A DNA stretch of 64,000 bases from positions 7,984,967-8,048,966 of the forward strand of contig CM030706.1 in NCBI GenBank assembly GCA_017979445.1. The letters run 5' to 3'. The notes beneath the pieces are model-generated. The model worked only from the letters and a program-made list of their open reading frames with translations. It did not search any database and was not told the origin of the DNA. The DNA is from Akebia trifoliata (taxonomy: Eukaryota > Streptophyta > Magnoliopsida > Ranunculales > Lardizabalaceae). Within the stretch, counting starts at the first letter, position 1, and the number at the start of each line of letters is the position of its first letter. Shown in pieces: positions 12,001-27,000 of this stretch. Made by a program: the position numbers and the translations under genes.

Positions 12001-15000
12001 GACTTTGTCCTAATTGAAACCAGTTTTAGGAAGAAAAAAATTGTACACTTTAACTGGGTTTAAAAGTTGGGATGGTGTATTTGCTTGATATAGCATCCAT
12101 TGATATTTCTTATTTAAATCTAAGGCCGTCTGTTGGTGTTTGACATGCATTTTGATATATTAAATGATTGACTTTAGTTTTTGAAGGCTTGGTGACATTG
12201 ACTCATCGAATATGTTTCATGCGCGATTTTAATGTGTGCTACTTCTTACTGAAATTCATGTAATATAAGTTTTTCATATGTATTGCAACACCTCTATATG
12301 TTGTTGAATAGATCCTTCTTTCATTTAATTTTTTTGCATTGTGAAAATGTTGGGAAAATCTTTAACAAACTTTTCCCCCTACGTGCAATCAAGGAGGTTA
12401 TGCGCTGGAATAAAAGATGTAAATGAATGATAGAATAATACACCAAGAGTTTATGTGGAAAACACTTCAATACAAAGAACAAAACCACATGACGTTGCCC
12501 AGAAACTCCACTACGTGAATCTGGTATTCCAGATCTTCTCTACCAAGAAAGATAAAGAGTCTAAAAAACATCAAGAATAAATCCTCTAAAAAACATAAAG
12601 AGTCACAAGCTTTTTTTTTGTTTTCTTGATACCTTGGGACATACAGAGTAAACTACTTCTTCACTGTCTTTCTTACACTTCCTTATACTCTCTTGTACAA
12701 AAAGGGAAAGAAATTGGGCTATGTTCGAGTCTGTGTAATTGTGAATACTAAGTTGTGTTCTCATATTATATCACCAAGTCTCATATTAAACCACATTAAT
12801 AAATCACCGAACCCCCATTTAGATGTAATCCTTGCATCCACTACAAGTAACCACAAATTCACAACACATTCAAGGTTTATATTATTCAAAATATAAGAAT
12901 ATTCAGTGTCGTCCTCATTTGCATCTTCATTATCTAATGCTGCATCTATACAATGCTTAGCACATCTTCATCAAGGTCATCTTCTTTTACTTGTGCTTCA
13001 TTTTCATTTTTTGTTTTAATTTGATTTTATTGCAAAGTTCGCAATTTAATCAAGAAGCTCATAATTTAATCGCGACTTTTTCAATAAGTCAAAGAATTTT
13101 TCGTAAAAGTCATGATTTATTGAAGAAGTAATGATTAAATCGATGAAGGAAAAAGTCACTGTTTAATCATAACTTTTTCAATAAGTCGAATTTGCTGAAA
13201 ATGGATCCCACTACAAAATGGTATTGCTGATAGGAATAATGATGCAGGAGCATCCAAGAAGTGTACAAAAGCCAAGCGGACCTACTAGGCTTAGTTTGGG
13301 TTCTAGTTAGTTTGGATTTTTAGTTTTAATTTTTCTTTATTGTATTTCTGGAATATTTTATGTTTTATGCTAGTTTTGTCGATAATTGTTATGCCCCTAG
13401 TATTTTTAAAATGGTCATGTGAGTTTTTAAATAGCTTGAAGGGTTAGGATTAAAAGGTTAATGATGTAATCAAAGGCTAGGATGTTAGATCTGCTGTAAC
13501 GCTAGCATAAATACTTTAATATGAGTCTTTGTAATTAGTTTTTTTGAGTCTTTTATCTTGAAATCAGATTGTGAAGTCGTTTTTGCCCTAAAACTCATAT
13601 TATCTTGTTCCCTTTTGATCATATTGCTTTCTTATCACTATTTTTTGTTAGTTTATTGCTGAAATTTTATAAAAGTAAAATATTTTGATCAAAATAGCAA
13701 TATATCACAGTTTGTGCTTTTCTTTTTCACCAAATAATCGCCATTTACTTGAAGTTGCCAAGATTCTCCTCTTCAACAAGAACTTGCAGAAATGCTGCAG
13801 TATGAAGCACGTTTCATTCTCATATAGGATTCCTACTCATGCTCTTAATGTCCAATCTCCTTTAATTAGTATCCACTTTTTTTACTTCTCTCTATTCCTC
13901 CCAAAGTCTTTTGTTATTCTTTTTTGCTTTGTTCTTATTTTAGGTATTAAAACTTAATCTTAAAGCCATTCGGTGTGTTTTTGTGGTGTATCTCCCATCT
14001 TAGAAGTGATATATGTCTTTTGAGAGACTTATTGGGAAAAAAACGTCTATCCATGGATGTTACCTTCTTCGAAAACACTCCCTTAGTTCGAGCTGAAGTA
14101 ATGTTCTCTTTACAAATAGAATAGTGAGTTGATGAAAGGTAATGGAAAATATCCTTACTTCAAGAAATACTTTGATCCAAGTATTGAGGAGTACTCTTTT
14201 TACCACTAAGCTAATAGCTCGTTGCTATGCCAAAAGTAAGAGAAACCCCATCTCTCTCTTTCCTTTTTATCCCCCCATGTAGGCCTAAAATCCAAAGCTT
14301 GTGACTTCAAAGTAAGAATTCTTAAAAGCTCGTTTCATAGTCGATCTAGTGGAATCCTGCTGCAGGTTTACATAAATCTAGTTCTACTGCTGAAGAAACG
14401 AGATAGGATGCTACTTTAGAAACATAATCAATAGAAGTAGAAAGGGAAAAAATGGAGAAGACTGGCCATTAAAGACTTAGTCGTCACCAAAATAAAGTGT
14501 TTTCCCCTTTTGACCTTACTAACCACACAAATGGACTCACATAACACAAATGTAAGTCAAACAAGTAGTTCTCAACATCTCACAATTGATTACTCTTCTC
14601 ATCTTAATCTCACTAGAAGGTGGCATGTGCAAATGTACATATATCATAAGGGCTTATTTGTAATTTAAAATATTAATCAGAAAGTTTTGGAAGATTACAT
14701 AGTAAAAGGATATTTTTGTAATTTTGAAAACTAACCAATGGGATTATAAGGTCGTGGGATTGTAGTTCTATTGGTTTTTGACGAAAATGACCCTGATTGT
14801 GTTTAGATTAAATATGAAGGTGGGGTTATTTGTGGGATCCAAATTTTGGTGTCGAACCACTTCTACTTCACCTTTTCTCATTGTTGTAGTAAATATATTT
14901 GATCTTCATGTTGTTATTGCACTTTGCAAGGGAACATGATAGGTAGAGCGCAACATCTCATAATTGATTCCTTTTCCTCCCGTGGTAGGAAAGGTTTTAA

Positions 15001-18000
15001 AAAATTTGGCTATCACAAGATAGTGCTTGAGAGATTCAACATGGAAAAAGCGAACCACCACGGTTCTCCACTTATTGGTCATTTCAAGCCTATTTCAAAA
15101 CAAAGCTCTTCAAGTTAAAAAGGAAAAAGAGATGGAGAAAATTCCCTATGCATCAGTTGTGGGAAATTTGATGTATGTGATGGTACGCCTGAGGTCTAAT
15201 ATTACACACGTAATTCGTGTTGTTACTAGTTATCAGATTTCTTGTCAATCATGGCAAAGAGCATTGGGCAACAATAAAGTAGATTCTCATGTATCACAAG
15301 GCATCATCCTAAGTCTATTTATGCTTTGGAACAGGTGGGCCTATGTGAAATGGATATACATATGCAAACATGATTGAATACATTTGACTCTAGGAAGTCT
15401 ACTTTGGCGTACTAATTCAACTTTGTTGGGGGAGGAGTCTTACAGCAATCCAATTGCAGAAGTGTCTGCCCCTACCTACTATAGGTAGAATATTTCACGG
15501 CTACAAAGGCTTACAAAAAATGCTATGGATGAAGAACTTCTTTTAGGATTTGGGTATGGAGCTATAAGAAGTATGTCGTTTATTATGACATCCAGAACAC
15601 CATTCGTCTTAGTAATAATTCAAGTTTTCTCTATGAAACAAAGCGTATAGAAATATATATTCTTGTATTCAGGATGTTCAAGAAGACCAACATATTTAGA
15701 ATATCCATATTGATAAGAATCCTTCGGATATGATAAGTTAAGGCACTAAGGATAATCATGAGTATTGTAAAAGAATGATAAGTTTGAGCATGATAGATCC
15801 CTCTTCACGAGTCAAGAACGAGCTATTTTTGGGGTTCCCTGCTCATGTGGGTGGGCCCACTTTTCTTAAACTATAACTGACAAAATTCAAGGTAAAGGTT
15901 AGAATTCGTTGTCTGTGAGAGCATTAATTGATCTTCATTCCAATAAAACGACTTTTTGGGATTTTTTCTCATTAATGAAAAAATGGAAGATTAAAGAAAA
16001 AAGGAGAAGCGAAAGAATTAGAGGATGAGAAGTTGATGAAGAAATTGGAAGATTCTTTTCTTGAGCAAGATAAGAGGAAAAAAGAAGACAAATGGTAGTG
16101 ACTTACCACTTTCTTCTACCAATCTTTGCATCTTCTTTGTTTTAGTGGGACTTTTCTTTGTTCTTCTAGTTGAACAAGAGATGTGATTTTACCCAAGAGT
16201 TTGTTGAGTGTTGTGTTATTCGCCTCCGCTCCCAGGTGTCATGTGCTCACGTATTGTGCCCTAGCTCTACTCGTGTCCCTTTTATATTCATAGTTGTGCC
16301 TTCCCCATCAAATCGGTCTTTTGGGGTAAATGATTGTCAACATGGTATCAGAGCGCTAGGTTCAAATAGGTTACGGGTTCAAGACTCCTTGAAGGAATTT
16401 TCCACCCTTATGGGTGAGGGGAAGTGTTTGTTGGAAAATTACGATGGAGGAAGAAAAATAACTTCTAGGCTCGAAAAGATTCGATTTCTTTTAGAAAAAT
16501 ATTCTCCCCTATTGATTGAACCAAAGTACACAAGGGATCGACGAACAAATGCCTTCAGGATACAAAGAAGCCTTATACTCAATATACTAAATCAGATTAT
16601 GTACGATCTGATTTAGCCTAGAACATTCGGAAAATTAAGAAACTGATGATGCCTAGATCTTAAGCTTAGAGAGAGGAGAATACATAATTTTTCAGTGAAG
16701 AAATCTGAATTCTGGTTGGCTTTTTATAGTCATTTTTGTGTCTGTTGACCAAGAGTCATGATTTAATGTCTCTTGGTCTAATAGTCATTAGATTGTGCCT
16801 TATCTGAGATCTAATGATCCAGATTGCACCCTATCGAAGGTATGTGTTTCATGTCTTTTAACTAATACCTTTTAGTTGAATCTGTTTGATCTAGTAGTTA
16901 TGATCGCGTTCGATTAGTTGCCATTTGATCTAACGGATCCGATCGTTCCTGATCGGATTCCAATCATGAACCAACACACCTGATCAATTCTGATTAGGTA
17001 CAATCATGAATCAACGCATCTAATCGTTTCTGATCAGGTACAATCATGAATCAACGCATCTGATCGTTTCTGATCAGGTACTATATCATCCATCACACCT
17101 AATCGTTCTGATCAGGTACTATCTTGATCCAACGCATCGGATCGTTCTCGATCCAGTATTATTTCGATCTATCGTATCCGATCGGATACTAACTTGATCG
17201 TGCGGTGCTGATCGCACCCGATCCATCACACGTGACGGATCAACCACAATCGTTGGATGGTTTCGTATCCCGAAAACTTTAAGGCTCCCCAGCTCTTCGC
17301 GACGATGCGTACGTGCGAAGTGTAAAGCCGCCTCAAAGCGCCCAATGTGCCCTAAACGTCCAATCGTCCTTTCGCACGTCGTACGTGCGCATGCGCGGGT
17401 GGTGCTTCGCACCACCTCGAAGCACTGGATCAAAGCCTAAATGTGTGACACAAATACAACTAACTATGTTGACTATTACTTATAAGGTTCACCACTTTCT
17501 TACTTGTGAGCGATGTGGTACTAAACCTTATATACACAAAAACTTCAAAAACTAACTTAAGAAAAAACAAACCAATAAACCTTATTTTATTTTGAAAATA
17601 TTCAACAGTGTTGAGTGTTGTGTTATCCGCATCCACTCTTGGGTGTCATGTGCTCACATATCGTGCCTCAGCTCAACCCGTGACCCTCTTATATTTATAA
17701 TTGCACCTTCCCCATCAGATCAGTCTTTTGAGGTTAATGGTTGTCAAGAAAGTTGTGATTTGTGAGCTGCATTTATTACCCAAGACTTGTGATTTTACTT
17801 TTGATGCATAATATTCTCTAGTTTTTTGTCAGAGAAGACTTGTATCGCATTATTTTATGTAGTGGAAGTTCTAGACTAGGTCCCATGGTTTTTTCATTCA
17901 CATTGGAGGGTTTTCCAGATAAAAATCATGTGTGCTCTTATTTTTTCCTTGTGTCTTTATTTCTATTTTGGTTCCATCAATCAATTGCTAACTTGCATTT

Positions 18001-21000
18001 GCTCTAGTGGGGCATTTCTCTTTGATTTGCATGTAGATGTGAAATCTGCTAAGGTTTCCAACACCATTTCCATATCCTTTTTATCACGTTCTCCGTGGCA
18101 GGCGCTTCCCAAAGACAATGGGAAATAGCAGCATTGTTTTTCATTTCCTAGTCATTAACAATCCTTCTAAAACTTGGATCTGCACCATAAGACCCCCTTT
18201 GAGGTGAATATTAACTTATGTCTGGCATGTCTAACAAACCCCAAGGTCATTAGTCTGATCTTTCTTGCTTTCTTTCTTCTCTTTTTTAACTAAAGATGAT
18301 TTAAGTTCCTGATTTTCCTGTTTTGCCTTAATTTGATTTTGGTAAGCTTTCAATTTTTGGTCTTGTGTATGTGCACTTTTGCAACTGATGTGAAAGGCTG
18401 AGGATAGAGCTCATAGGCGAGGACAAACCAATGCAGTCAACATATACATCTTTTCTGCAAAGGTGATAAATGTTTACAGAAAGATTTGCCTAATTTTTTG
18501 GCTTTATCTTTTGTTGTTTTTAAGAGGGACTGTCATATTTCAGGATACTTCAGATGAGTCCTGTTGGCATATTTTAAACAAGAGTCTCCAACGTGTTTCT
18601 TCTGTGATGAATGGAAAATATGATGCAGTTCAAGAAATTGCGGTAAAGTTTTATCCTTCTTGTTCTATTTGTTTGAGGATTAATTCACATAATTTGGAAG
18701 TGTTCATTAAATTTATTACTCAGCTCAGCAATGCATTGGTTTCTGTGACCTCCATAGTATTTTGGGATTAAAGAGGTGTTAAACTCCTTTTGTTTGCTTG
18801 CCTGTCCAAAAATCTTGATTTTTTTTTGTAGATTATTTCATTCTTTTGTATCCTGAAATCATCTCTGCTTTTATTTTTTATATGGGACTAGCCGTATTCA
18901 TGAACTTCTTTTAGGTTTTTGCTATAAACAGTTAATTAGAACTCGAATGCTTTTGTACTAAATAACAAATGCCTGTCTCACATGAAGGCTGTTATCAACT
19001 TGGACATCCATTGGTTGCGAGTCAAAAACCACTCAGTATCAAATGAGGAAATTGGTTCCTAATTTGTTTAACACATTACTTTGTTGGTTTGGCAGGTTGA
19101 AAGAATTTCTGATTTTGTTTTTGATGAAGGGGATTTCTCTAAATATGAAAATTCGGTACACAAGAGTGAAAATTTGAAAATTGGATCTACAACTTCAAAT
19201 CCTGTCAGTAAGACCGTTAAGACTACTGGTGAGAATGGGCTATCGGAAAGAACGGTGTGTGATGAACTCCCTGAAGTAGAGACAACAAATTCTGAGAGAA
19301 CTGATATAAATCTGAAAATGCAACCTGTTGACACTTCCGAGATAATAGCTGAGAAGGATGGATCTAACATACGGATCGAAACCAATCTAATCAATTCAAC
19401 CCAAACAGATTATATTCATTTCAAGGTAGAACTTAACAGTCATTGAAGGTCTAGTTGAAATTGAATTCACACCTATTACTCTTGTATTGCTTTGTTGGTA
19501 CATAACTCCGCTGTCTTGTTCTCAATTTTACTGAACCAAAATTCAATTGGATGAACAGGCAAGTATGGCTTCTTCTGTAGAGATGGTTGAGAATTCTGTG
19601 TCAAGTGGAAGCTTAGAAGATTATACTAGTGAAATTTTGAGAACTGAAAGTTCTGACAAAGTTCTTACAGACAAATTGAATGCGGTAAATGATGAAAATG
19701 AATTGTTGGAACACGTAATGCTTTAAGGGATTTCATTCCCCAGTGCTGAGACAATTGTTTCTCAAATATTTTAGTAAATTTAAAATGTAGGTGGACAAAA
19801 TCTTCAATAGAGCATCTGAAGGAGATGGAATCGGACCTGTTGAACTGACAAAGGCTGATGTTGGTAGTTCCATCCCTGCAGATTCCCTGCGATTTGAGGT
19901 GGGACCTTTATACCTGATTTTATTTGGACTAGATTTTGTTTTATTTATTTTAGGTAAATTGCACTTTCACCCCCCATGGTTTAGTATAATTCTATATCGA
20001 CCCCCCCCCCCCCCCCCCGGGTGTTTTGACCATTGCACTTACGTCCTCTATAGTTATCTAACGGGCTCACTTTCCCCCTTTCTGTCTACTTGCCTTCTAC
20101 CAAGCAGTTAAAAATTTATTTTATTTCATTTTTTTTACTTTTTATAGATACCATTTTACCCTTTTTAAAATATTATTCTTTTTTATAAACAAAAATATCC
20201 CAGGGAAAAAATGGGTTGGTGCTTAAGAGTGAATATATGCTTAGAAATTTTTATAGTTTTAAAATTTATTTATTTATTGTATAAAAACTGGTAAAATGAG
20301 AGGGTAAAATAGTAAAATAACACCTGAACTTCAACACCGTCTGTGAAAGGTGCAATTGTCAAAATGTTAGGTGGTCAATATGGAATTATGCAAAACTACA
20401 GGGGGTCAAAATGTAATTTCCCTTTATTTTAACTTCTTCCTACCATGTGCTATTTCTTAGAAGTATGAACTTTACACAATGATGAATCTCTTGCTCATTG
20501 GCTTGTGTTTATGGGATTTCAAAGTTAGATGACATGCTTACTACTAATTGAAGGTAATAGTGGAAAGGTTCTCACAGCTTTTTGAGAACCACAATCACTT
20601 GTTCAATGAGAATATCTCTTGACTTTCATGCTTGGCTTGGACTTGGCGTAGCTGGTGTTTGGTAAGTCACAAGTCAACAAAGTTGGAACTAACACAGTTG
20701 CATGTGACTTGGCTGAGTAAATAATTTACCGGCTAAGTATATGAAGATTGCATCTACGAGTTAAACTGACACTACAAAGGGAGCTGCTCTTTAATATAAG
20801 TAGTTACTTTATCAGTAACTAGAACAAACAGATGTAGATTCAAAGTCAATCCCTAATGTAAACCTGTCATAATTGGGTACTCATTTGTCTCCTCACCATT
20901 TGTTCTTACACACGTCACAATTATTTCAAGCGTGTATTATGTATCTACTTTGTAATCATTTGTCTTGGCCTTCTCATATTCTTTGAGATTTTTGGGCTTG

Positions 21001-24000
21001 CCTCTCTCTTAATAAATTTTATGCTTTTTCTTTGCTAAGTTCTTGACAAAAATCTACTAATAAAAAAAAAAAAAAAAAAATTATGATTTTGTTAATATTT
21101 TTCTATCTCTACTTAGCTAACCCCTTGAATTCCACTAGACAATTTTTAATCTCATTTTAAATTTGAGCAATCCTTCCTTCCTCTATCCAGCTACCCTTCC
21201 CTCCTCGGATCATGGATGCATGACCATGTAACTCTTTCTAAGTCATGCATGTTGAAATGAGGTTTATTGTCGTGCTCCTAGTGGTGAGTTATTTTGATAG
21301 ATATGTTTTTCTTACTAAAGCTGACAGTTTTTATACTTACATCTGAGTCTTGGGTAGCAATTTAATTGGAATGAAATAGTAATATTTGTCTTCTTTCTTT
21401 CTAGCCATTAGGGGCGTTTGCAGAATTAAAGTGAGTTTGGCACAAGCAATGAGAGCTTGCCCTCCCTTTTTGTTGTATGTTGAGGTTGTATTTTCCTCCA
21501 CTCTTGGGTGTGTCATATCCTAGTTGAGCCCCTTGACCCCCTTATATTCACAGTTCTCCCCCCCCCCCCCCCCCCCCCAACAGATCAGTCTTTTGGAGTA
21601 GTTTGTTGGTTAATTGATGTAGGACATCTACAATCCTTGTTAAGAGTTTTAGTAGGATTTCTATTTCTAGTTCTAGTACGAATTCTATTTCATAGTTATG
21701 TTAGGAGTATAATTACTTTTTAGTTTCTAATTTTTTTTAAATTCGTTTTTATTATTTAGGCTATAACTAGAAGTGCTTAGAAATGTCTAATTTGAGTCCT
21801 AATAGAATTAGATAGTATTATGTTATAGATAAGTTAGGAATGTTAAATTTAGTATTTTAGTAGGATTCTAAATTGTTATGATGGAGTTATCTAAATAAAG
21901 TGCTCCAAATCTGAAAATTCAATAATCATCAATTCAATTATCTTTTCTCTCTTAATTACATTTTTGCTTTATGCTTTATTATTTTTCAAGCTATTTCTTG
22001 TTTATCAATTGAATCTATTGATTCAAATTGATTTTGAGTGTTCCATTGAACAAAACCTATCGAATCTTTTGATTCACACGCTTCTACTATGTCAAGTGGT
22101 ATCAAAGCCCTTGTTACAATCCACAAAAATGGTTGGTGAAGGTGATTTTGTCACAAAACCTTATCTAAGAGCTCAATTGGAAGTCAAATTGGAGAAGTTT
22201 GAAGAAACAAATCACCCACAAAATTATGGTTATGTTGGAGTTTTGTGTTCAAGGCATGGTTCTCAACACCATTGAGAAGGAGAAATGTAAGGCATGGTTC
22301 TCAACACCATTGAGAAGGAGAAATGTAAGAAAACTCTTCTGGATAAGCCGAATTCCCACAAAATCAGAACCTTACCCATAATTTTGATTTTGCCCAAACT
22401 CCACCACTCCCTACACCTCATACCATGCTCCCTCAACTTTCTAGCTATATCGCATCACTCCTATACCCTCAAAATAAAATCCCTCACCCTTCAATAGCCA
22501 CATATCCACTCCCACAAAATGTTTCTCCTAACCCTAATCTTTCAAATATCATTCAAAACTTATCAAACAATTTCAATGACCCTTCAAGGACCATAATAAC
22601 CCCATATATGGATTACATCGATGAATTGGATCCTTATACTATCCCTCCCCCAACTAAACATCCCTATTTTGACCTGATAAACTTCCCCCTAACACCCCCC
22701 ACACTCACCGACCCCCATATCGCGAAGCCAATGCAAGACGATGCCATTATCCTCCATCCACAAATCAGCCCTTCCATGATTTTGAGGAGGTTGAATGCAT
22801 GTTCATCCATAACCCATCCTCATATATTCGCAACAAGAGCGGTCTTTTGACTAGACTTAAGGCTGATATTCCTACCTTCAATGGGTTTTTGCACATTGAG
22901 GACTTTCTTGATTGAATCTCCAATGTTGAACGATTCTTCAATTACATAGAAATTTCGGAGGATAAGAAGGTCAAACTTGTGTCTTTTAAGCTAACCGGGG
23001 CAACCTCCTCTTGGTGGGACCATCTCCAACGAGATCGACTACGTCAAGGCTTTTGGCAAGGGCAACTATGGTCAGTCATGAAGCAATTGCTTAACCAATG
23101 ATACTTACTACTAGATTACATCCAAACCTTGTTCATCAACCTACAAAATTGTAGGCAAGGGTCTCAAAGTGTACAAGAATATGTTGATGACTTCCTCGTC
23201 TTCTCCTAAGGAATGTACTTTAAAAGAATAGAGACCAAACTATTAAACGTTTCATCAATGGGTTGAATAGAAGAATTTAAGAGAAATTGGATTAATACTC
23301 AAGCTTGCACGCGACCATAAACAATGCCCTAAAGGTAGAATTCTTTATGCTTGATTCTCGTACTTTTTCTCACCTTTCTTATACCAACAATTGGAGGTCA
23401 AACTATTCACAATCTACCCTTCCATCTTATCAACCTTATCCATCCTGCAATCAGCCCCCTTATGACAATAACAACCATGATTCAACCTCTCAAGTTCCAC
23501 CTCCACCATCCAACCAGCTCTTCCAACCATTTCAGCCATGTAACTCCAACACTCTCTACCCCAATCACACCACCCAAAGAAAAATAAGCGTTTTAAGTGT
23601 GGGAAAATGGTTCATACCTCCGAAGTGTGTTGTAGCAAGCAAGCATTAGTGGCCGAGGCTGATTATGAAAATGACGAAGACTATGTTGATGACGATGCTG
23701 CTGTCATCTTTGAGGCTTATGAGGAGGATGAAGGTGAATATCTAAGTTGTGTTATTCGCAATTTATTGTAAGTACAACATGTTGATCCTTCAACTCGACA
23801 TCGTCTTTTCCGAACTATATACAAGGTGTAAAGCAAGTTGTGCCAATTGATTATAAATAGTGGAAGTTCAGAAAATATAATTTCAAGTCACATGGTTGAT
23901 GCACTCAAGTTGCCCACCATACAACACCCTAGATCTTATTTTATAGGTTGGGTAGACGATGAATGCAAGAAGAGTGTAACCAATCAATGCTTCCTTTTTT

Positions 24001-27000
24001 TTTACAGTTGGGCAATATAAAGATATGGTTATTTGTGACATCATCCCAATGAGAGCATGCCACATCCTCTTGGGAAGGCCTTAGCTTCATGATAATGATA
24101 TAGTCTATTGGAAAAAGGCCAACACTTATTCTTTCATGCAATTGGTGTCAAAGTGATCATACATCCTTCCTATGTCAAGCTCAAGGCTGCCCAACTAGCT
24201 AAGGAGAAGAGAACATGTTTTCTTTCTACCAACATCAATGATAACTTAAAGGAAACAAGCCAAGTGTTCGTTGTGGTAGTGTAATCTTCCAATCGATACT
24301 CTCCTACTCAAATTCCTTTTTAAGTGCAACCCCTCCTTGAAATTTTTTTTTTGTTCTTCCTTCGGAGTTACTGGATTCATGACTTCCTGTCCGGTTCAAG
24401 TCCTCCCAAATCTGCCCAGTATAGGATGAGTCCACAAGAGCATGACATATTGAAAGAACAAGTGGAAAACTTACTTTCCAAGGGTCTCATTCTACCAAGC
24501 CTTAGTCCAGACTCGATTCTGGCCTTGTTGGTACCTAAGAAGGATGGTACATTGAAAATGCATATTGATAAATGTGTGGTGAGCGAAATTACTATAAGGT
24601 ATCGTTTTCCGATTCCAAGGCTTGATGAGATGTTCAACATGCTAACAGGTTCAACCATATTTCCAAATTCAACTTGAAAATTAGCTACTATCAAAATACG
24701 GATCCAACCCGGAGATGAATGGAAAATAACCTTCAAGACCAAGGATGACTTTTATGAATGGCTAGTTATGCCGTTTAGTTTATTAAATGTGCTTAACACT
24801 TTTATGCGCATCATGAACCAAGTACTACAACCTTTCATTGGTAAGTTCGTTGTGGTCTATTTTAATATCTTAATTTATTTCAAATCTGATACGGTGCACC
24901 TTTTGCATCTATGGACTGTTTTTGAGGCTCTAAAAGCCAACTCTCTTTACATCAACTTGAAGAAGTGCCATTTTTTCATGTCTTCAGTATTTTTCTTGGG
25001 TTACGTAGTCTCCAAAGAGGGTATGCACGTGGATGAAACTAAAGTTGCTACCATAAGGGATTGGCTTTCTCCAAAATCAACCGTCAAAGCTCAAAGTTTT
25101 CATGGGTTAGCATCTTTCTGTAGGCATTTCATTAAGGACTTAAGCTCCATCGCAGCACCTTTAACACATGGAAGAACAAAAAATTTACTTGGACCAATGA
25201 TGTTGAAGCTAACTTTCATCTCTTAAAGGCTAAAATTACTTTTGCCCCTATTTTGGCACTTTCTTGCTTTAACAAACTTTTTGAAATCCATTGTGATGCT
25301 TCCATACATGGAGTAGGAGCTATTTTATCTCAAGAAGGAAAGCCTATTGAATTCCTTAGTAAGCTAACGGAGGCAAAACAAAAGTGGAGTACGTATGAAC
25401 TAGAATTCTATGTCGTTGTTTGTGTTCTTAGAAAGTGGAGGCATTACTTTATTCAAAATGGATTTGTACTCTATGTGGGCCACCAAGCCTTGAAATTCAT
25501 CCAAAATCAAAGTCTGACCAACTGCATGCATCCTTCATGGATCACCTTGCTTCTGGAGTTCAACTTCACTATTCAACATAAATCTGGCCTCAACAATAAA
25601 GGAACGGTACTTAAGTGCCGGTAGCTAGGCTGATCAGAGAAACTAAACTAGTAGTTCAGTTACGGGAAGTCGAGAACTGAGAATTCTGTGGGAATCAAAG
25701 CTTTAGTCTTGCTGATGCACTGAGTCGTAGTCCTTCTCATACCTCGCAAAATAGAGATTTTTTGCTCATTATTATAAGGAGCAATGTGTTAAGTTTTGAC
25801 GTCCTCAAAGAACTCTACATTGATGACCCAGAATTCTAAGTTATGTGGGAAAAGTGCAACTCGAGACAACAAGGTACTTCAAAGTTTGTGGTTCAAGATG
25901 GGTTCTTCAAAGGAACAAGGTTATGCATTCCCAATGGTTCAATTCGTGAGCATCTTATCAAAGAGTTACATGGTGGCGGACTCTCAAGACACTTTAGACG
26001 AGACAAGCCCATTGCACTTGTGGAAGAACGGTACTTTTGGAAGTCCCTCAAGAAATATGTTAAAGATTTTGTTCGTCGCTGCATCATATACCAAAAAGGG
26101 AAAGGACAAGCAAACCACATTGATTCCACCTTCGTAGTTGTTGATCGTTTTTCTAAGTTGGCATACTTTATCCCTTGCCACCAGACTCACAATGTGGTAA
26201 ATATAGCCAACCTCTTCTTTCGTGAAGTTGTACGTCTACATGGCATCCCCAAGTCCATCACATCGGATCATGACTTTTAAGTTTTTGAGTTGGCTTTGGA
26301 AGGCTATGCGTTAGACTGAAAAATGAACTTAAGTTTTCAAGCACCGCCCATCCTCAAACAGATAAACAAAGAGAAGTTGTGAACCATACTCTTGGCAACT
26401 TGATTCCATACCTTTCCGGTGACAAATTGAGGCAACGAGACTTGGCACTTGCACAAACTGAATTCGTTTATAATTCAGTCCTCATTCTACAAATTACGCA
26501 TCATTCCTGAAAGTCTATTCCAAAGCACCTAATCATAATTTGGATTATGTGCAACTTCTTTCTGGCCCAACTCCAATGTGGCAACCCATGACATGATTGA
26601 GAGCCTTCCTGGTTCCATGGACAAATGAAGAAGAACCTTGAAACTTTTAATGAAAAGTATAAAACAAATGTTGATAAGCATAGACGATTCAAGAGCTATG
26701 AAGGAGACTTGGTCATGGTTTATCTTAGTAAAGATCGCTTCCCTGTTAGAACTTACAAACAGACCAAGCTAAAGAAATTTGGACCGTTTCATATCTTGAA
26801 GAAACTTAACAATAACGCTTATGTGGTGGATTTGTCTGATGAAATGCACATATCCTTGACATTCAACGTAAAGGACATTTATCCTTGCTTTTTGGAGGAT
26901 GATTTTTCTACTCCTACGCCAAACTTGGGGACGAGTTTTCTCAAAGAAACGGGGCTTGGTGTAGGACATCTACAATCCTAGTTAAAGTTTTGTAGGATTT

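Larger units (their letters stand above)
16202..17749 (+). mobile_element. TRIM element 1, interrupted by a solo LTR
   Basis: A terminal-repeat retrotransposon in miniature. LTR1 is 16202-16342 (141 bp, TGTTGAG...TCAACA). It is followed directly by a primer-binding site TGGTATCAGAGC (16343-16354), about 80 bases of non-coding interior, and a purine-rich tract at 16412-16424. LTR2 (17609-17749, 141 bp) is separated from that tract by the insertion 16429-17607. Flanks gagtt (16197-16201) and aagtt (17750-17754) look like a 4/5-matching target duplication. No protein is encoded. Confidence 0.85.
11765..18396 (+). other. Helicase intron (6.6 kb) loaded with retroelements
   Basis: The donor follows the motif V exon and the acceptor precedes the motif VI exon, so this large intron sits inside the helicase C-lobe. 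It holds a copia pol relic (about 14900-15800) and the TRIM with nested solo LTR (16202-17749). About 12350-13600 holds LTR-like A+T-rich sequence that I could not assign. The rest shows nothing recognisable. Confidence 0.75.

Noticed and set aside
16170..16616. 148-codon open frame on the plus strand
   Set aside because: It runs through the TRIM left LTR, its PBS and interior, and into the nested solo LTR. It is an accident of element junctions.
16961..17160. CRISPR-like array
   Set aside because: The 40-bp units abut directly with no unique spacers and lie inside a plant LTR.
19791..20111. 106-codon open frame on the plus strand
   Set aside because: Only 19791-19898 is a real helicase exon; the rest reads through the donor into intron and the Mutator-type MITE.
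22425..23649. Proline-rich open frames as a host gene
   Set aside because: They lie between gypsy LTRs at the gag position and lead into the zinc knuckle and protease.
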